From NCBI RefSeq assembly GCF_003997495.1, contig NZ_RZRU01000010.1, forward strand, positions 138,588 to 202,587: a stretch of DNA of 64,000 nt. Reading direction: 5' to 3'. Below the pieces are notes generated by a model. That model was given only the letters and a program-made list of their open reading frames with translations, was not told the DNA's origin and did no database searches. Position 1 is the stretch's first letter, and each line of letters begins with the position of its first letter. Source of the stretch: Mesorhizobium sp. M7A.F.Ca.US.008.03.1.1 (GTDB lineage Bacteria > Pseudomonadota > Alphaproteobacteria > Rhizobiales > Rhizobiaceae). Positions 16,455 to 26,884 of the stretch are shown piece after piece. Both the position numbers and the translations under genes were made by a program.

Positions 16455-18433
16455 ACCCCATCTTGGCTTCCACCAAACCCGCCATCGGCGGCATTTCGAG
16501 TTTTGAAGATCTGGAGGCTTTTCCGGACCGAACCGCACCAGTTGCAACCATGTTCAGCGGCGGTCTCGACAGCACCTATCTTCTCTACAAGCTGCAAAGC
16601 CTTGGCTTTGCGAACATTGAAGCTGTCGCAGCGGATGTCGGAACGCGCATCGATCAGCCTTTGTTGGAACGGACGGCAGCCATGTTCGGCGCGCGCTTTG
16701 TCTGCCTCGAAGGGCGGGATGCCTTTGTCGAACAAGGCGTGAAATCAGCCATTCGAGCCCACGCCAAGTACCTTGGCATCTATCCGTTGAGCAGTTCGTT
16801 GAGCCGTCCCATAATCGCATCTTTGGTTGTTAATCATGCTAGGTCAATCAACTCACGGCTGGTTCTTCATACAGCAAACCTTTCTCAAAACAGTCTTCCG
16901 CGCCTTAACAATAGCATTAAGCGCTCAGGATTTTCCGGCAACTTCGGCAGTCCGTATGAATGCTCTGTGATATCCCGACAACAGAAGACCTCCGACCTGT
17001 CCAAGTGTGGAGCGACTTTTGTGGCGGACCGCACGTGGAGCGCGGACGAAAACCTCTGGTGTCGGGAATTCGAGTCGGGGCCTTTGGAAGATCCCGAGAA
17101 CTTTTCCATCCCCGAGGAGGCATTTGCTTGGACGCGCCACATTCCCGCAGAGCAGCCGGTAGAGATCAAACTCGGGTTTGCAGACGGAAGTCTCGTGTCA
17201 ATTGATGACCGTGATGTTGCATTGGTCGACGCAATCCCGTTCCTGAATAACACGGTCGGCAAATTCGGGCACGGCCGCTTTGTCGGGCTTGAACACATCA
17301 CAACCGGCCAAAAGGTTCTCGAAGTCCGCGAGGCCCCTGCCGCGGCCATTATCTTCGACGCGCTGCGTCACCTCGAAACCGCTTCTCTTGACGTGGCATC
17401 AATCGTTTTGAAGCAAGGGCTTGAGCAAGCCTGGTCCCAAGAGGCGGTTTCAGGTGCATGGGGCAGTACTATTCACCAGATGTGCGAACGGGCCATTGCA
17501 TCCGCCCTCGAGGGCGTTAGCGGGAGCGTCAGCTACATAGTCGATCACACACGCTTTTTACCTCGGTCGATCCGAGCCAGGACGCCGAGATACATTAGGG
17601 ACCGCGACCTTTGGGAATACCAAGCCGCAACCCACATAGCGTTGTCCAAAGCGTTCCGTCCTCGCCAAGTCACCAAAAGGGAGACACCCGTGGAAAACAA
17701 CGCACCCCAGGCGCCGGCCAACCTCAGTCAACAATGCACTGACGGTCTGGTGACAAATGGATGGTGGTTTTCAAAAGGCGAGCGCGCCGAAGCCTGCTTT
17801 GGCATCGAAATTGATGCAGCCTGGAAGAACTTTGCTGACCATTGGAATCGACTTCTTCTCGATGAATACATGCGTGACGGCGGAACATATCGTTACCGGC
17901 GCTATAGCGCTTTTGAATATGACGCGACTGACGGAATCTTTAGGCTCCTACCCCACGCCCCCTACGAACAATCAAAAAGTGTCAATCATCTGAATGGCGG
18001 CTTCAAGCGCCACTTCGAGCCCCTTGAAAACTCCTTTATAGACCATCCCGTCTTAGAAAAGATTCTGACAGGTTTCTGCAGAATTCTATGTGAAGCCGCC
18101 CGACATGATCGTTGGAATATCAAGATCCATCCCTACCGGATTGTCGCGCGCGATGGTGTAAATGGCAAACCGGCACCCGAGGGCCTTCACCAGGACGGGG
18201 TGGACTTCATTGCTTGCTATATGATTGGGCGGGTCAACGTCACCGGCGGCATGAGCATGATCACCGACGCCTCAAAGGAGTTCCTCGGCGAGGTCGAAAT
18301 GAACTCCCCGAATGATTTTGTGATCTGCAACGACCGCGAAACCTTTCACGATGTATCGTCGATTGTGGCCGAAAACCTGAAAATGCCGTACGCTTATCGC
18401 GACGTCCTTGTGATCGCCTTCGAGAAATTATAA
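16451..18433 (+). CDS. Fusion of argininosuccinate-synthase-like ligase and 2-oxoglutarate/Fe(II) dioxygenase
   Basis: 660 residues in two parts. Residues 1 to about 400 follow argininosuccinate synthase: PP-loop [10 protein letters not shown] (SGGLDS 36-41), [11 protein letters not shown], then [23 protein letters not shown] (202-222, matching the LEDP region) and [13 protein letters not shown] (270-282). The TGKGNDQ aspartate/citrulline-binding block of true ArgG is replaced by [14 protein letters not shown], so the substrate is probably not citrulline plus aspartate. Residues about 430-660 follow the PF10014-type (isoleucine-dioxygenase-like) enzymes: GLHQDGVDF with the HxD pair His580/Asp582, NVTGGMSMI, distal His633 in ETFHDVS, and [12 protein letters not shown] with Arg650. 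The linker (405-430) is polar. Expected chemistry: ATP-dependent C-N bond formation and hydroxylation of an amino-acid-like substrate in the cytoplasm. Coupled to an EamA exporter under a NifA/sigma-54 promoter. I know no characterised protein with this fusion. Confidence 0.75.
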   Translation: MNPILASTKPAIGGISSFEDLEAFPDRTAPVATMFSGGLDSTYLLYKLQSLGFANIEAVAADVGTRIDQPLLERTAAMFGARFVCLEGRDAFVEQGVKSAIRAHAKYLGIYPLSSSLSRPIIASLVVNHARSINSRLVLHTANLSQNSLPRLNNSIKRSGFSGNFGSPYECSVISRQQKTSDLSKCGATFVADRTWSADENLWCREFESGPLEDPENFSIPEEAFAWTRHIPAEQPVEIKLGFADGSLVSIDDRDVALVDAIPFLNNTVGKFGHGRFVGLEHITTGQKVLEVREAPAAAIIFDALRHLETASLDVASIVLKQGLEQAWSQEAVSGAWGSTIHQMCERAIASALEGVSGSVSYIVDHTRFLPRSIRARTPRYIRDRDLWEYQAATHIALSKAFRPRQVTKRETPVENNAPQAPANLSQQCTDGLVTNGWWFSKGERAEACFGIEIDAAWKNFADHWNRLLLDEYMRDGGTYRYRRYSAFEYDATDGIFRLLPHAPYEQSKSVNHLNGGFKRHFEPLENSFIDHPVLEKILTGFCRILCEAARHDRWNIKIHPYRIVARDGVNGKPAPEGLHQDGVDFIACYMIGRVNVTGGMSMITDASKEFLGEVEMNSPNDFVICNDRETFHDVSSIVAENLKMPYAYRDVLVIAFEKL

Positions 18434-18654
18434 CGCCCAGCGCGCCGAGAGCATTTTCAACAAGGTTCAATACTGCTTGGTATCCTCTCGGGTGTTCCTG
18501 GTGCGGGAACAATGCAGGATTAATTTCTTGCATCTAAACACCTAGATAGCAGTTTCGCCTCTCTGGTATGATGGTTTTTGGCCTCGCGGATCTCGCGTAA
18601 TACGAATGACCGTGGACACCCCCGATCTTCGCAAGAAAGTGAGAAATTATCCTC

Positions 18655-19276
18655 ATGCTGTCCGACGAGGTGGTCTGCGGCTTCGGAGGCACCGGGAACT
18701 GGTTTGGTAGCCAGACATTTGGGATGGAACCGGACATGCTCTCGATCGCCGGGGGGCTTTCATCCGGTCACCTGCCCATTGGCGGCGTCATTATCTCGAC
18801 AAGATTTATCAATGCGCCGCTGACGAGGCCCACAAGGTCGGCGTGTTCGGTCACGGTTTCACCTACTCCGGTCATCCGGTGATAGCGGCCGTCGCCGCCG
18901 AGGCGATCAGGATCTACAGCGAGATCGATTTCGTGACCCAGGCGCGTCGTCTCGGCGATCACTTGCATGGAGCCCTCGCGGACGCGCTCGGCGACCATCC
19001 GCTTGTCGGTGAAGCCCGCGGCCGCGGCTTCATCGCGGGGGTTCAGATCGTCGAGGATCGTGCGCCCGTCGCGTCTTCGCGCCCGAGCTGAGGATCGGCG
19101 ATGTCGAGCGGCGGTGCCGCGAGCACGGCGTCATGATCCGCAATATGGGAGAAGTGCTTGGAATCTGTCCGCCCTATATAATCACCGAAAGCGAGATCGA
19201 CCCCTTGGTTGACGGCATTCGTTCTGCACTCGACGGCGCCGCTGCTGCGAATTCCCGGGTCGGTCGGGTGGCATGA
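18655..19276 (+). pseudogene. Class III aminotransferase relic, frameshifted
   Basis: Encodes only the C-terminal half in three frames: LSDEVVCGFGGTGNWFGSQ, then FGHGFTYSGHPVIAAVAAEAIRIY, then the tail MIRNMGEVLGICPPYIITE. It starts abruptly before the DEVVCGF motif and has frame breaks near 18835 and 19078. It is a diverged paralogue of the gene at 8604, not a recent copy. Confidence 0.7.
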
Positions 19277-19384
19277 GTTCCAGCATTAAGACCGACTGCT
19301 TCACTTCAGTGGATATTATCGAGCAAACGCTCACCCGAGGGGTGCACTTCATCCGTGTCCGGTACAAAACGTCACCCATGTCTC

Positions 19385-19634
19385 AGGTCGGGCACGCCGC
19401 TCGCCAACGACACCGAGTTCGGCCTCGCGGCCTACTTCTACACCGGCGATCTCGGTCGCGCCTTCCGCGTGATGGAAGGACTGAAGTACCGGCGTCAATG
19501 AAGGCCTGATCACCACGCCGGAGGTGCCGTTCCGCGGCGTCAAGGAATCGGGCCTCGGCAAGGAAGGCGGCCTCCAGGGCATCGTGGATTATCTCGACAC
19601 CAAACATGTCTGCATCGGCGGTCTCGGCGTCTAG
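19385..19634 (+). pseudogene. Aldehyde dehydrogenase C-terminal relic
   Basis: Frames read LANDTEFGLAAYFYTGD and, after a frame break near 19495, [16 protein letters not shown] to a stop at 19632, the last ~80 residues of a succinate-semialdehyde dehydrogenase. It follows an aminotransferase relic, suggesting a former GABA-type aminotransferase/dehydrogenase pair. Confidence 0.65.
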
Positions 19635-19687
19635 TGGTTCCCGCCTGACATAGGAGTCCAATCAGAGATTCCCTTTCTGGCCTGCGC

Positions 19688-20375
19688 GTGCGAGTCTGGC
19701 GCATGCGCACAGGAAGATCGTTCACCGTTTCGTCGGCCGATCGCGTCCGTCTGACGGCGCTGATCAGGGATCGCAACGCCCCGCAAAAGCATGTCTGGCG
19801 CGCCGAGATAGTGCTTTTGCCCGCCGACGGCGTCGGCACCGGCGAGGTCATGCGCCGCATCGGCAAGTCGAAGACCGACGTCTGGCGCTGGCAGGAGCGC
19901 TTTGCCGCGGAAGGCTGTGACGGGCTGCTGCGCGACAAGACGCGACAGTGGCGCATTCCGCCGCTCGGTCCCGATGTCGGCGAGCGCGTCGTGGCACTGA
20001 CGCTTGCCGATCCGCCGGGCGAGAGGACCCACTGGACCGCCGACATGATGGCGCAAGCCGCCGCAATCAGCGCCAGCGCCGTCAGGCGCATCTGGAAGGC
20101 GCATGGTCTCGCACCCCACCGCTGGCGCCAGGTTCAAGCTCTCCAATGATCCGAAGTTCGTCGACAAGTTGCGCGCCGTCGTCGGCCTCTATCTCGATGC
20201 GCCGGCCCATGCCATCGTTCTGTCGGTCGATGAAAAGAGCCAGATCCGGCGCTCGACCGCACCCACCCGGCCTGCCGATGAAGAAGGGGCGGCTCGGTAC
20301 GATGAGGCACGACTACAAGCGCAACGGCACCACCACCCTGTTCGCCGCCCTCAACGTCCACTATTGTCCCGTTGA
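19688..20375 (+). mobile_element. IS630-family transposase relic
   Basis: The first frame (19688-20110) gives the helix-turn-helix part ([38 protein letters not shown]). The catalytic part continues in a second frame, [18 protein letters not shown] (first Asp of the DDE triad), and a third, [24 protein letters not shown]. The two frame breaks and missing end make it inactive. Confidence 0.7.
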
Positions 20376-20460
20376 CGAGAATATCATCTTAGTTGCTTGT
20401 AAAAATTTGTTCTCCACTTCCGTCTCCATCGTATCTCAGTCAACGCGATGGAGCAGGAAA

Positions 20461-21275
20461 TGACTACAAACATTGTGAAACTGGAAGAAGGCAGGGCAAT
20501 CGGCTCTAATCGTGACGTGCCGCTGTCAGATCATGAGGCGGAAGCCCTAGGGCATCTTGCGGTGGCGCTGAGTGGCATTTCGACGACCATTCGGTCCGCC
20601 GCCTACAAACACGCGCTAAACTCTAGTCACGCGATGAAGCCCCTAAAGGAGACGGAGGACGCGCTTACCGACTACGACGCCTTGGCGAGGGCGGCGGGCC
20701 GAAAGCAGCCGAAAGCGGCGGAGGAGGACGACAGGAAGGGGGACGCCCTAGCGAGAGAGGCCGCCGCACAGGTCAGCAGGGTCGATCAGACCCGATCTTC
20801 CCGCTGGAGCAGACCGCGAAGGGTACCGGTGGCATCAACGGACTACGTTCGGCAGGTGGTCATGGCAGATAGTCAGCTTGGAGCAGTGTCGGCACTGGTA
20901 AACGCGCGGCGAGTGGCTCCAGAACGCTTCCATGCTTCTGTTCCCAGTGTAGATAATAATCCGGATGCTCCGCTTCTGACCTCTTTTTCGGACTATCTGA
21001 GCAGGGTGTGCGGACTGGAGTCAAAGTCCCGCGAAGGCGTTCTCCTGGGCAGCCGCCGCTTTCTGGATTGGTTCCATCACCACCATTCCCGGCCAAGCCC
21101 TCGGCGCGTTGACGGCTGAGCATGTCCTTGCCGCTGTCGAACATCGGCTGTCACTATCGGCGACCTCCGGTACCCGCACCGGCAGCAACTTCTCACATCG
21201 TATTGGGCTGGCCACCACGACCAGAATCTCGCGCGCGTCGTCCCCAGGACGCCCCACTGGCGTTTGGCTCATCTA
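20461..21275 (+). pseudogene. Tyrosine recombinase N-terminal relic with a hypothetical 5' part
   Basis: The frame 20448-21119 is open. Its first ~110 codons (from ATG 20461) match nothing I know. From about 20960 the products read FSDYLSRVCGLESKSREGVLLGS and, after frame breaks, LTAEHVLAAVEHRLSLSATS and WAGHHDQNLARVVPRTPHW, the N-terminal core-binding domain of rhizobial y4r-type integrases. The catalytic domain is absent. Confidence 0.5.
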
Positions 21276-21464
21276 ACCCTCGAACTCGGCTACGGCCCGT
21301 CGACGGTCTTCTTCACATGGGTCGGATTCGACGAAATGGACGAGGTCACAGGCGACGGCCATGCTGAACTGCTCGACGACGGCTCCATCGACATCACCTT
21401 CTATCACAACGGCGACGAGGCAATCCTCAAGGCCAAACGGGACACTTCTTCAACGGCCTGCTAG
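21276..21464 (+). pseudogene. C-terminal fragment of an unknown conserved-looking protein
   Basis: The frame encodes ELGYGPSTVFFTWVGFDEMDE and ends SSTAC. The composition is protein-like but it begins in the middle, spliced directly to the integrase relic without its own start region. I cannot name the family. Confidence 0.35.
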
Positions 21465-21704
21465 GAGATCCGTGTTCGCCTTGCGCTGACAAAGAAGCTC
21501 ACACATGACGTCCGGGAGACGATGCTGGCAAATGGTCTGGCTGAAGCATTCCACCCACAATACCAAAGCCCGTCCCGATCCAAAGCGCTTCTAAGCACTC
21601 CACCTCAGGCGCAAGGCCGGTTGGCCAGTGCATCTTCTTGGTCCGCCGGAAGAGAACCCCGCCCGACAATAGCTTCATGAGGTCTTGCGCTGCAGTGTCG
21701 ACCG

Positions 21705-21730
21705 TAAAAAAGGGCGCGCGAGGCGCCCTT
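21705..21730 (-). terminator. Rho-independent terminator of the OmpW-like gene
   Basis: On the minus strand AAGGGCGCC TCGC GCGCCCTT forms a strong stem followed by a run of T. It starts about 40 bases after the stop codon of the outer-membrane protein gene. Confidence 0.75.
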
Positions 21731-21771
21731 CATTTAAACCGGCAGTCGGGAAGCAGACTTCACTCTGATAT

Positions 21772-22470
21772 TCAAAAGCGGTAGGTGACACCTGCGCCTA
21801 TCAGCCAGGGATCGAGCTCCGCCTTCCCCGTCAGCTTCGCGCCGGTCACCGTGACGTCGAAGTCCGGCTTCAGGAAAAGCTTCTTCACGTCGAAGTTGAG
21901 GCCCCAGTGCTGGTCCACCATGTAGTCGAATCCGACCTGCAGCGCCGTGCCGAACGTGTTCTTCACCTTGAGAGCATCAGCGCTGCCAGTGTCCTGGTTG
22001 TAGAAGATCGTGTAGTTCACGCCGGCGCCGACATAAGGCTTGAACGCGCCGAGATCGGTAAAATGGTACTGCAACGTGAGTGTCGGCGGCAGCAGCCAAA
22101 CTTTGCCGATGTTGCCCAACCCTCCGATCGTCCCTTGGCCCGCGATGTTGGCATAAGTGGTACCGAGTATGAGTTCGGCGGCGATGTTGTCGGTGAAGAA
22201 ATACGAGATATCGAGTTCCGGCGTCACCGTGTCCGAATACGAAAGACCGGAGCCGGGAAGCGTATCAACGTAGCCCAGATCTTTCGTAACGACGCCCAAC
22301 GCCCGCAGGCGGACCTGCCAAGGGATTGGCGCTTCGGTGACCGAGGCTCCCGTCTCCGCCAGGACGGTCTCTGCTTGCGCAGGCTCCGCGGCGACGGCCT
22401 GCTGTCCCACCATGATCAGGGCCACCGCCGCTGCTGTTGCCCGCGCTACGCCCATTCGCGTTCTCGCCAT
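21772..22470 (-). CDS. OmpW-family outer membrane protein
   Basis: 232 residues from ATG 22470, chosen because AAGGAG stands at the right distance upstream and a signal peptide follows at once (MARTRMGVARATAAAVALIMVGQQAVAAEP). The frame continues upstream but overlaps the prolyl oligopeptidase gene. OmpW signatures: WQVRLRALGV at the start of the barrel, DISYFFTDNIAAELILG, LLPPTLTLQYHF, FKPYVGAGVNYTIFY and the terminal GAGVTYRF with the C-terminal Phe required for barrel assembly. These 8-stranded barrels pass small hydrophobic molecules and respond to stress. The gene has its own terminator and follows the oligopeptidase by 38 bases. Confidence 0.9.
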   Translation of the reverse strand: MARTRMGVARATAAAVALIMVGQQAVAAEPAQAETVLAETGASVTEAPIPWQVRLRALGVVTKDLGYVDTLPGSGLSYSDTVTPELDISYFFTDNIAAELILGTTYANIAGQGTIGGLGNIGKVWLLPPTLTLQYHFTDLGAFKPYVGAGVNYTIFYNQDTGSADALKVKNTFGTALQVGFDYMVDQHWGLNFDVKKLFLKPDFDVTVTGAKLTGKAELDPWLIGAGVTYRF

Positions 22471-22508
22471 GAGATTCACTCCTTGATGTTCAGAAAGGAT
22501 GCACTGCA

Positions 22509-24671
22509 CTATTTCGTCTCCTGCTCGAATGAATTGTTGATGGACCTCAAATGCCCCTCTTGCGTTGCAACGCGTTCCGCCGTCTCCGGAGGGTGATCGT
22601 TGAAGCCGATTGCGCTGCGGAGAAAATTGGTGCCTAGACTGATGAATGCGGCTTGCTCCCGATTGTCCTCGCCGCAGCCGTGCCCGCCTGCGCTGGCCTC
22701 GTAGAAGTAAGCGGGATAGCCAAGAGCCTGCAGTTTTGCGGCCATCTTGCGCGCATGGCCCGGATGGACGCGGTCGTCGCGTTTCGTGGTGGCGATCAGG
22801 ATAGGCGGATAGGGCTGTCCCGGCGCTGCGGCGTGATAGGCGGAGATTTCCTTCAGGAAAGCCCAATCGTGAACCTTGTCCGGATCGCCATATTCGTCGA
22901 TCCAGCTCGCGCCCGCCAAGAGCTTGGTGTAGCGACGCATGTCGATAAGCGGTGCTGTGCAGAACAGAGCCCCGAAATGCTCAGGATAGCGGGTCAGCAT
23001 GTTTGCGATCAGCAGGCCGCCATTTGAGCCACCCTCGGCGGCAATCCGCCTCGGCAGGGTGATGCCCCTTCGCACGAGGTCGGAGGCAACGGCGGCGAAA
23101 TCGTCGTGGGCGAGACGCTTGCCCTCCCTGCGCCCGGCTTCGTGCCAGCGGGTGCCGAACTCGCCGCCGCCGCGGATGTTCGCCTCGACACACGTGCCAC
23201 CGCGCTCGAGCCACAGCTTGCCCAGCGGGGAGTTGTAGTAGGGCAGGAATGATACGCCGAACCCGCCATAAGCGGAAAGGTGAATCGGAGCATCTCCGTT
23301 CCCGTTCGCCGGACCAACCTGCGTATAGGGGATCAGCTCATGATCGATAGAGACTGCCTCGTGGCGCGTGACCACCAGTCCGGATGCATCGAAATTCTCC
23401 GGGCTGCGCTTCAGGATTGCTGAAGCGCTGAGAGACGGCGCGGCATTCAGATCGAACAGCAAGAGCTGCGGCGGCGTGATCGGATCCTGAGCACAGATCA
23501 GGACCTCTCCATTGGTCTCGTGAACTGCCGCATCGAATGACCAGACGTCGACAGTACCTTCGGCGGGCAGGGTGTTCAGGACTCGGCGCGTCCATTCCTG
23601 GTGGCCGGGAGTGAACATCTCGAAACGCGGTGCGAGATTGACGAGGTAAGAGATAATGAGCTTCCCGTCATTCCAGAAGAATGACTGCATGGAGCGCCTT
23701 TCCCCTGGTTGAAACAGGGTCTCAAAACGGCGTCCGCCGGCGAGGAAAGTGGAAAGCGAGATGACGATCAGCGCGTCGGCGGGATGGGTGGTGCCTCCCA
23801 CCGTCCAGGGCTTGCGCGGCCTTACCGCCAGCCAGTCGCCGAAGACCCGCCACGACGCGTCGCGAGGAAGATCGATCTGCCTCCTCGGCCCGCTCCTATC
23901 GCCGATCCAGCTGATCTTCTCGAAGAAGGCCGGCTGCTCGATGAACCAAAGGCGCTCGCTGCGGCCGGTGCGGTCCGAATGACCAGACACTTGGAAGCTT
24001 TCGAACCCGGCCTCGAAGATTGCCGGCGTGGTGAGGGGATCCGCGTCACGCTTCCACAGTCGAACTGTGCGCGCATAGCCGGAGCGGGTGGCCATGCCAT
24101 TACCAAGCGCACTGGAAAGCAGAAGCGTGTCAGGGTCCAGCCAATTAACGTAGCCTTTGGCCTCGGGGAGGTTGAAGCCGTCGGCGACAAAGCTCAGAGA
24201 AATCAGGTCGAATTCGCGATGCACGACCGCGTCGCTGCCGCCGCGCGACAGGCGCAGAACGGCTCTTTCCCGTCTCTCCGGCTCGATGGACGCGCCGTCC
24301 CAGATCCAGTCCTCTCCGTCGCTAGCCGCGAGAGCATCCAGATCGAGCAGTAGCTCCCATTGGGGATCCGCCTTCATGTAGGCGGCAAGGGTGGTCCGGC
24401 GCCACAGTCCGCGTGGATTACCGTCATCTCGCCAGTAATTGTAGAGGTACTGACTACGGCGCGCGATCAGGGGAAGATTGTCGCGATTGTCGAAAATGGC
24501 TGTCAGAGCCGCGCGGTCGCGCTCGAACTGCGTTCCACCGAAGTGCTTCAGAGTCCTTGCCGATTGGCCGGCGGCCCAGGCAAGTGCCCGCTCGCCCTCT
24601 ACATCTTCAAGCCAGACATAGGGATCGTCGTCGGGAGCATCAAGCGTTGGACGGACATCAAATGCGTTCAT
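22509..24671 (-). CDS. Prolyl oligopeptidase family serine peptidase (S9A)
   Basis: 720 residues, normal for prolyl oligopeptidases. A beta-propeller region (about 70-430) precedes the alpha/beta hydrolase domain. The catalytic residues can be seen: Ser549 in EGGSNGGLL, Asp632/633 in TKRDDRVHPGHA and His664 in SAGGHG; RWHEAGRREGKR and ANIRGGGEFG are also typical. There is no signal peptide, so it should cut short peptides in the cytoplasm. It is transcribed from a promoter with a perfect sigma-54 element and a NifA site, about 140 bases upstream of the start, so it is likely induced in nodules. A truncated copy of its 5' end lies at 31751-32029. Confidence 0.9.
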   Translation of the reverse strand: MNAFDVRPTLDAPDDDPYVWLEDVEGERALAWAAGQSARTLKHFGGTQFERDRAALTAIFDNRDNLPLIARRSQYLYNYWRDDGNPRGLWRRTTLAAYMKADPQWELLLDLDALAASDGEDWIWDGASIEPERRERAVLRLSRGGSDAVVHREFDLISLSFVADGFNLPEAKGYVNWLDPDTLLLSSALGNGMATRSGYARTVRLWKRDADPLTTPAIFEAGFESFQVSGHSDRTGRSERLWFIEQPAFFEKISWIGDRSGPRRQIDLPRDASWRVFGDWLAVRPRKPWTVGGTTHPADALIVISLSTFLAGGRRFETLFQPGERRSMQSFFWNDGKLIISYLVNLAPRFEMFTPGHQEWTRRVLNTLPAEGTVDVWSFDAAVHETNGEVLICAQDPITPPQLLLFDLNAAPSLSASAILKRSPENFDASGLVVTRHEAVSIDHELIPYTQVGPANGNGDAPIHLSAYGGFGVSFLPYYNSPLGKLWLERGGTCVEANIRGGGEFGTRWHEAGRREGKRLAHDDFAAVASDLVRRGITLPRRIAAEGGSNGGLLIANMLTRYPEHFGALFCTAPLIDMRRYTKLLAGASWIDEYGDPDKVHDWAFLKEISAYHAAAPGQPYPPILIATTKRDDRVHPGHARKMAAKLQALGYPAYFYEASAGGHGCGEDNREQAAFISLGTNFLRSAIGFNDHPPETAERVATQEGHLRSINNSFEQETK

Positions 24672-24820
24672 GTCCGGACAGCCTTCAGAAAGAAGGGATA
24701 GAGGCTTCCGTCGGCTCGGGAACGCTCAGTGTCGGTAGCGGCGCCCACATGTTCGAAAAGCGTGATCATTGATGAGTTCTTCCAGTCGGTGCGGCATCGC
24801 AGTGCTTTTGCGCATAGGGC

Positions 24821-24836
24821 CGCAACCTTCGTGCCA
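24821..24836 (-). promoter_or_regulatory. Sigma-54 promoter of the prolyl oligopeptidase gene
   Basis: On the minus strand TGGCACGAAGGTTGCG matches TGGCACG-N4-TTGC exactly. Copies occur at 32179-32194 and, inverted, at 41407-41422. Confidence 0.8.
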
Positions 24837-24882
24837 ACTGGGAAAATCGTTTCGGAACAATGCGATCGCTCTGGAAGCGTTG

Positions 24883-24898
24883 TGTCACATGTCCGACA
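24883..24898 (-). promoter_or_regulatory. NifA upstream activator site of the prolyl oligopeptidase gene
   Basis: TGTCGGACATGTGACA on the minus strand is a perfect TGT-N10-ACA site, 46 bases upstream of the -24 element. Confidence 0.75.
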
Positions 24899-24959
24899 TC
24901 GTCGAGAATCCGACAACGAGTGCTCCTCCTAATCACCGGATCAACCTCCGGCGCCAGTC

Positions 24960-25200
24960 GTGGACACTGTGCAGAACTCGAGAAGTGAAGCTCATTGGAG
25001 TGAACCTGGTTGACGCCCAACATCTTCGCTCTGGAGCGCTTCACGCACACGGATTCATGGCAGACACCATGATGCGATCGATGCTGTTAGAGACCAAGCT
25101 GGCTGCGCCTGTGAGTTTCAGCCGCCAGCTGGAAGCAGCGGAGTTCTGAGGAGAAGGGTGGGGGGCCCAAGCCCTGCCGCAATCTTGGCCTGCACCGTCC
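24960..25200. other. Intergenic stretch without recognisable gene
   Basis: DNA upstream of the conserved promoter block; similarity to the copy at 32 kb ends near 24960. No gene or structure seen. Confidence 0.35.
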
Positions 25201-25204
25201 CCTT

Positions 25205-25395
25205 GATTGTTGTGGGTCAACGTCTGCCTGCCCGCTGAATTTGGCACGCCTTACACCTACGTCACGACCAAGACCTTCCTGTTGCACTTCGGCCTCGACA
25301 CACTGCGGGATTTGCCCGATTTCGAGGCGATTGAGGTTGCCGCGCTGCTCAGCAAGGAGAAGCTGCTGGCGGGCGATACTCCCATCGGGCTGGTG
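25205..25395 (+). pseudogene. ScpB (chromosome segregation) C-terminal relic
   Basis: The frame encodes EFGTPYTYVTTKTFLLHFGL then DTLRDLPDFEAIEVAALLSK, strongly like the last part of segregation and condensation protein B. The rest of the gene is missing, so it is a transferred fragment. Confidence 0.6.
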
Positions 25396-25599
25396 AGTGG
25401 TGGAGGAGGTGAGGAGCGACACTCCAAGGCCAGGACGGGCTAGCGCAGCAGATACATGGAAGTAATCGCTTGATATGAGCGGTTGAGAGTCGAATCAGGG
25501 AACTATGCGATCACTATCGATAAGAGGTGGCAATATCGATCGTGATTGTATCGGGCCACTCTACGGCGAAGGAGGCGGCAACTTGTGTCTCCGACCCGA

Positions 25600-26760
25600 A
25601 ACGATTACCTTGCGGCCATTATGAGCAAGCATTTGGCATCCGTCTTGACGACGTGAACGCGCCCTGCAGCGTACAGCTGGACGACGCGGCGCTGGCCGAT
25701 TGCTTTGCGGATCTCGATTTGGCCAAGCAGCATCCCGCTCATGTCAGCGCCTTTCTCGGCGAGGTCCCTCTCGCCCAGCAAGTCGAGTTCGCAACCGCGC
25801 ACCACATTCGCGGTCGACGAGATGAAGGCTTTTGCCGCCAAGTTCTCTGCCTGGTCCGGCGAAAGCTATCCGCTCGCCGCATAATGGCTGGACATGATAG
25901 CCGACGCCCGTCCCGAATGGCGGCGGCTTTTTCGTATTATATCGACCTGATCGACAAGATGCGGCGGAACAGGGGTCCACGTGCGATGCGGCCAAAGCGG
26001 ATCCAGCTCTCGAGCGCGACTACGGGGTAGGTGTGGTCGCTGGAGCCGCGGCCGACCTCGACCTCGCGCCAGCCGGTCTTGCCGCGCAGGGTGACCAGCA
26101 GCCCTTGCCGTCAAAAATCTCGATCCAGCTGGCGCCATCGCTGTTGTCGTCGCGCATGACGTCGAGACCGACGATCTCGGAGCGCCGCAGGCCGCCGCCA
26201 CAGCCCAGGAGCAAAATAGCGCGGTCGCGCAGGCCCTGAGGTCGTGGCCGAGCGTGGCGATCATCGCCAGCAGATCGTCGCCAGGACCGCCTCTTTCTGC
26301 CGCGGTGGCTTTGCGTGCTTGCGGCGAATGCCGGCAAGAACCTTATAGATATGCCGCTCCGCGCGGTCCAACGGCCGGCCGCGCTGGGTAAAGTTCCAGG
26401 CGAGGCCGGAAAGCCGCCGCTCGATGGTCGCAAACTAAAGGGCAGGGGCGCCACGCTTCGGATCGCCGGCGGCGGTGCCCGAGGCACAGGCGCTGATATT
26501 GAGCCTGATCACCTTCGAGCCCGGAGGCAGGGGATCGAAGCCAGCGCGCCGGCACCAGGAGGAAAAATGCCGCCAATCCTTGGGGTAGGCGTCGCGCGTG
26601 TTCTCCGAGGTGGCGTTGTAGCCCCTCGCGGTCTCGACCAGTTCCTGGACATGCGCCGGGACTCTTTGAGCCGGGTCTCCATCTCCTTGTAGAGCTTGTC
26701 AAGCTCGCCATCGACTGGCTTCAGGTCGTCGATTGAACATTGCGTCATCATAGGCTTTGT
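25600..26760 (-). pseudogene. Tyrosine recombinase relic, several frameshifts
   Basis: Read leftward in changing frames: PKDWRHFSSWCRRAGFDPLP (core-binding domain), HKVL/KVLAGIRRKHA-like segments, then DRAILLLGCGGGLRRSEIVGL with the box I Arg environment of tyrosine recombinases. The box II His-x-x-Arg segment is not in any readable frame. It sits between the oligopeptidase and the autotransporter. Confidence 0.55.
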
Positions 26761-26884
26761 GCCTTGTTGTAGCAGGCATCGTCCGTTCGCGCGGCGGACA
26801 CAGACATCACCGTCGCTGAGCCGAGAACGACGGTAAAAGAAAATGCACTCACTGACTTCATAACCAATCTCTTTTGCGGGTGAT

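Noticed and set aside
23709..24353. 214-codon plus-strand frame opposite the oligopeptidase
   Set aside because: Shadow of a gene with all catalytic motifs.
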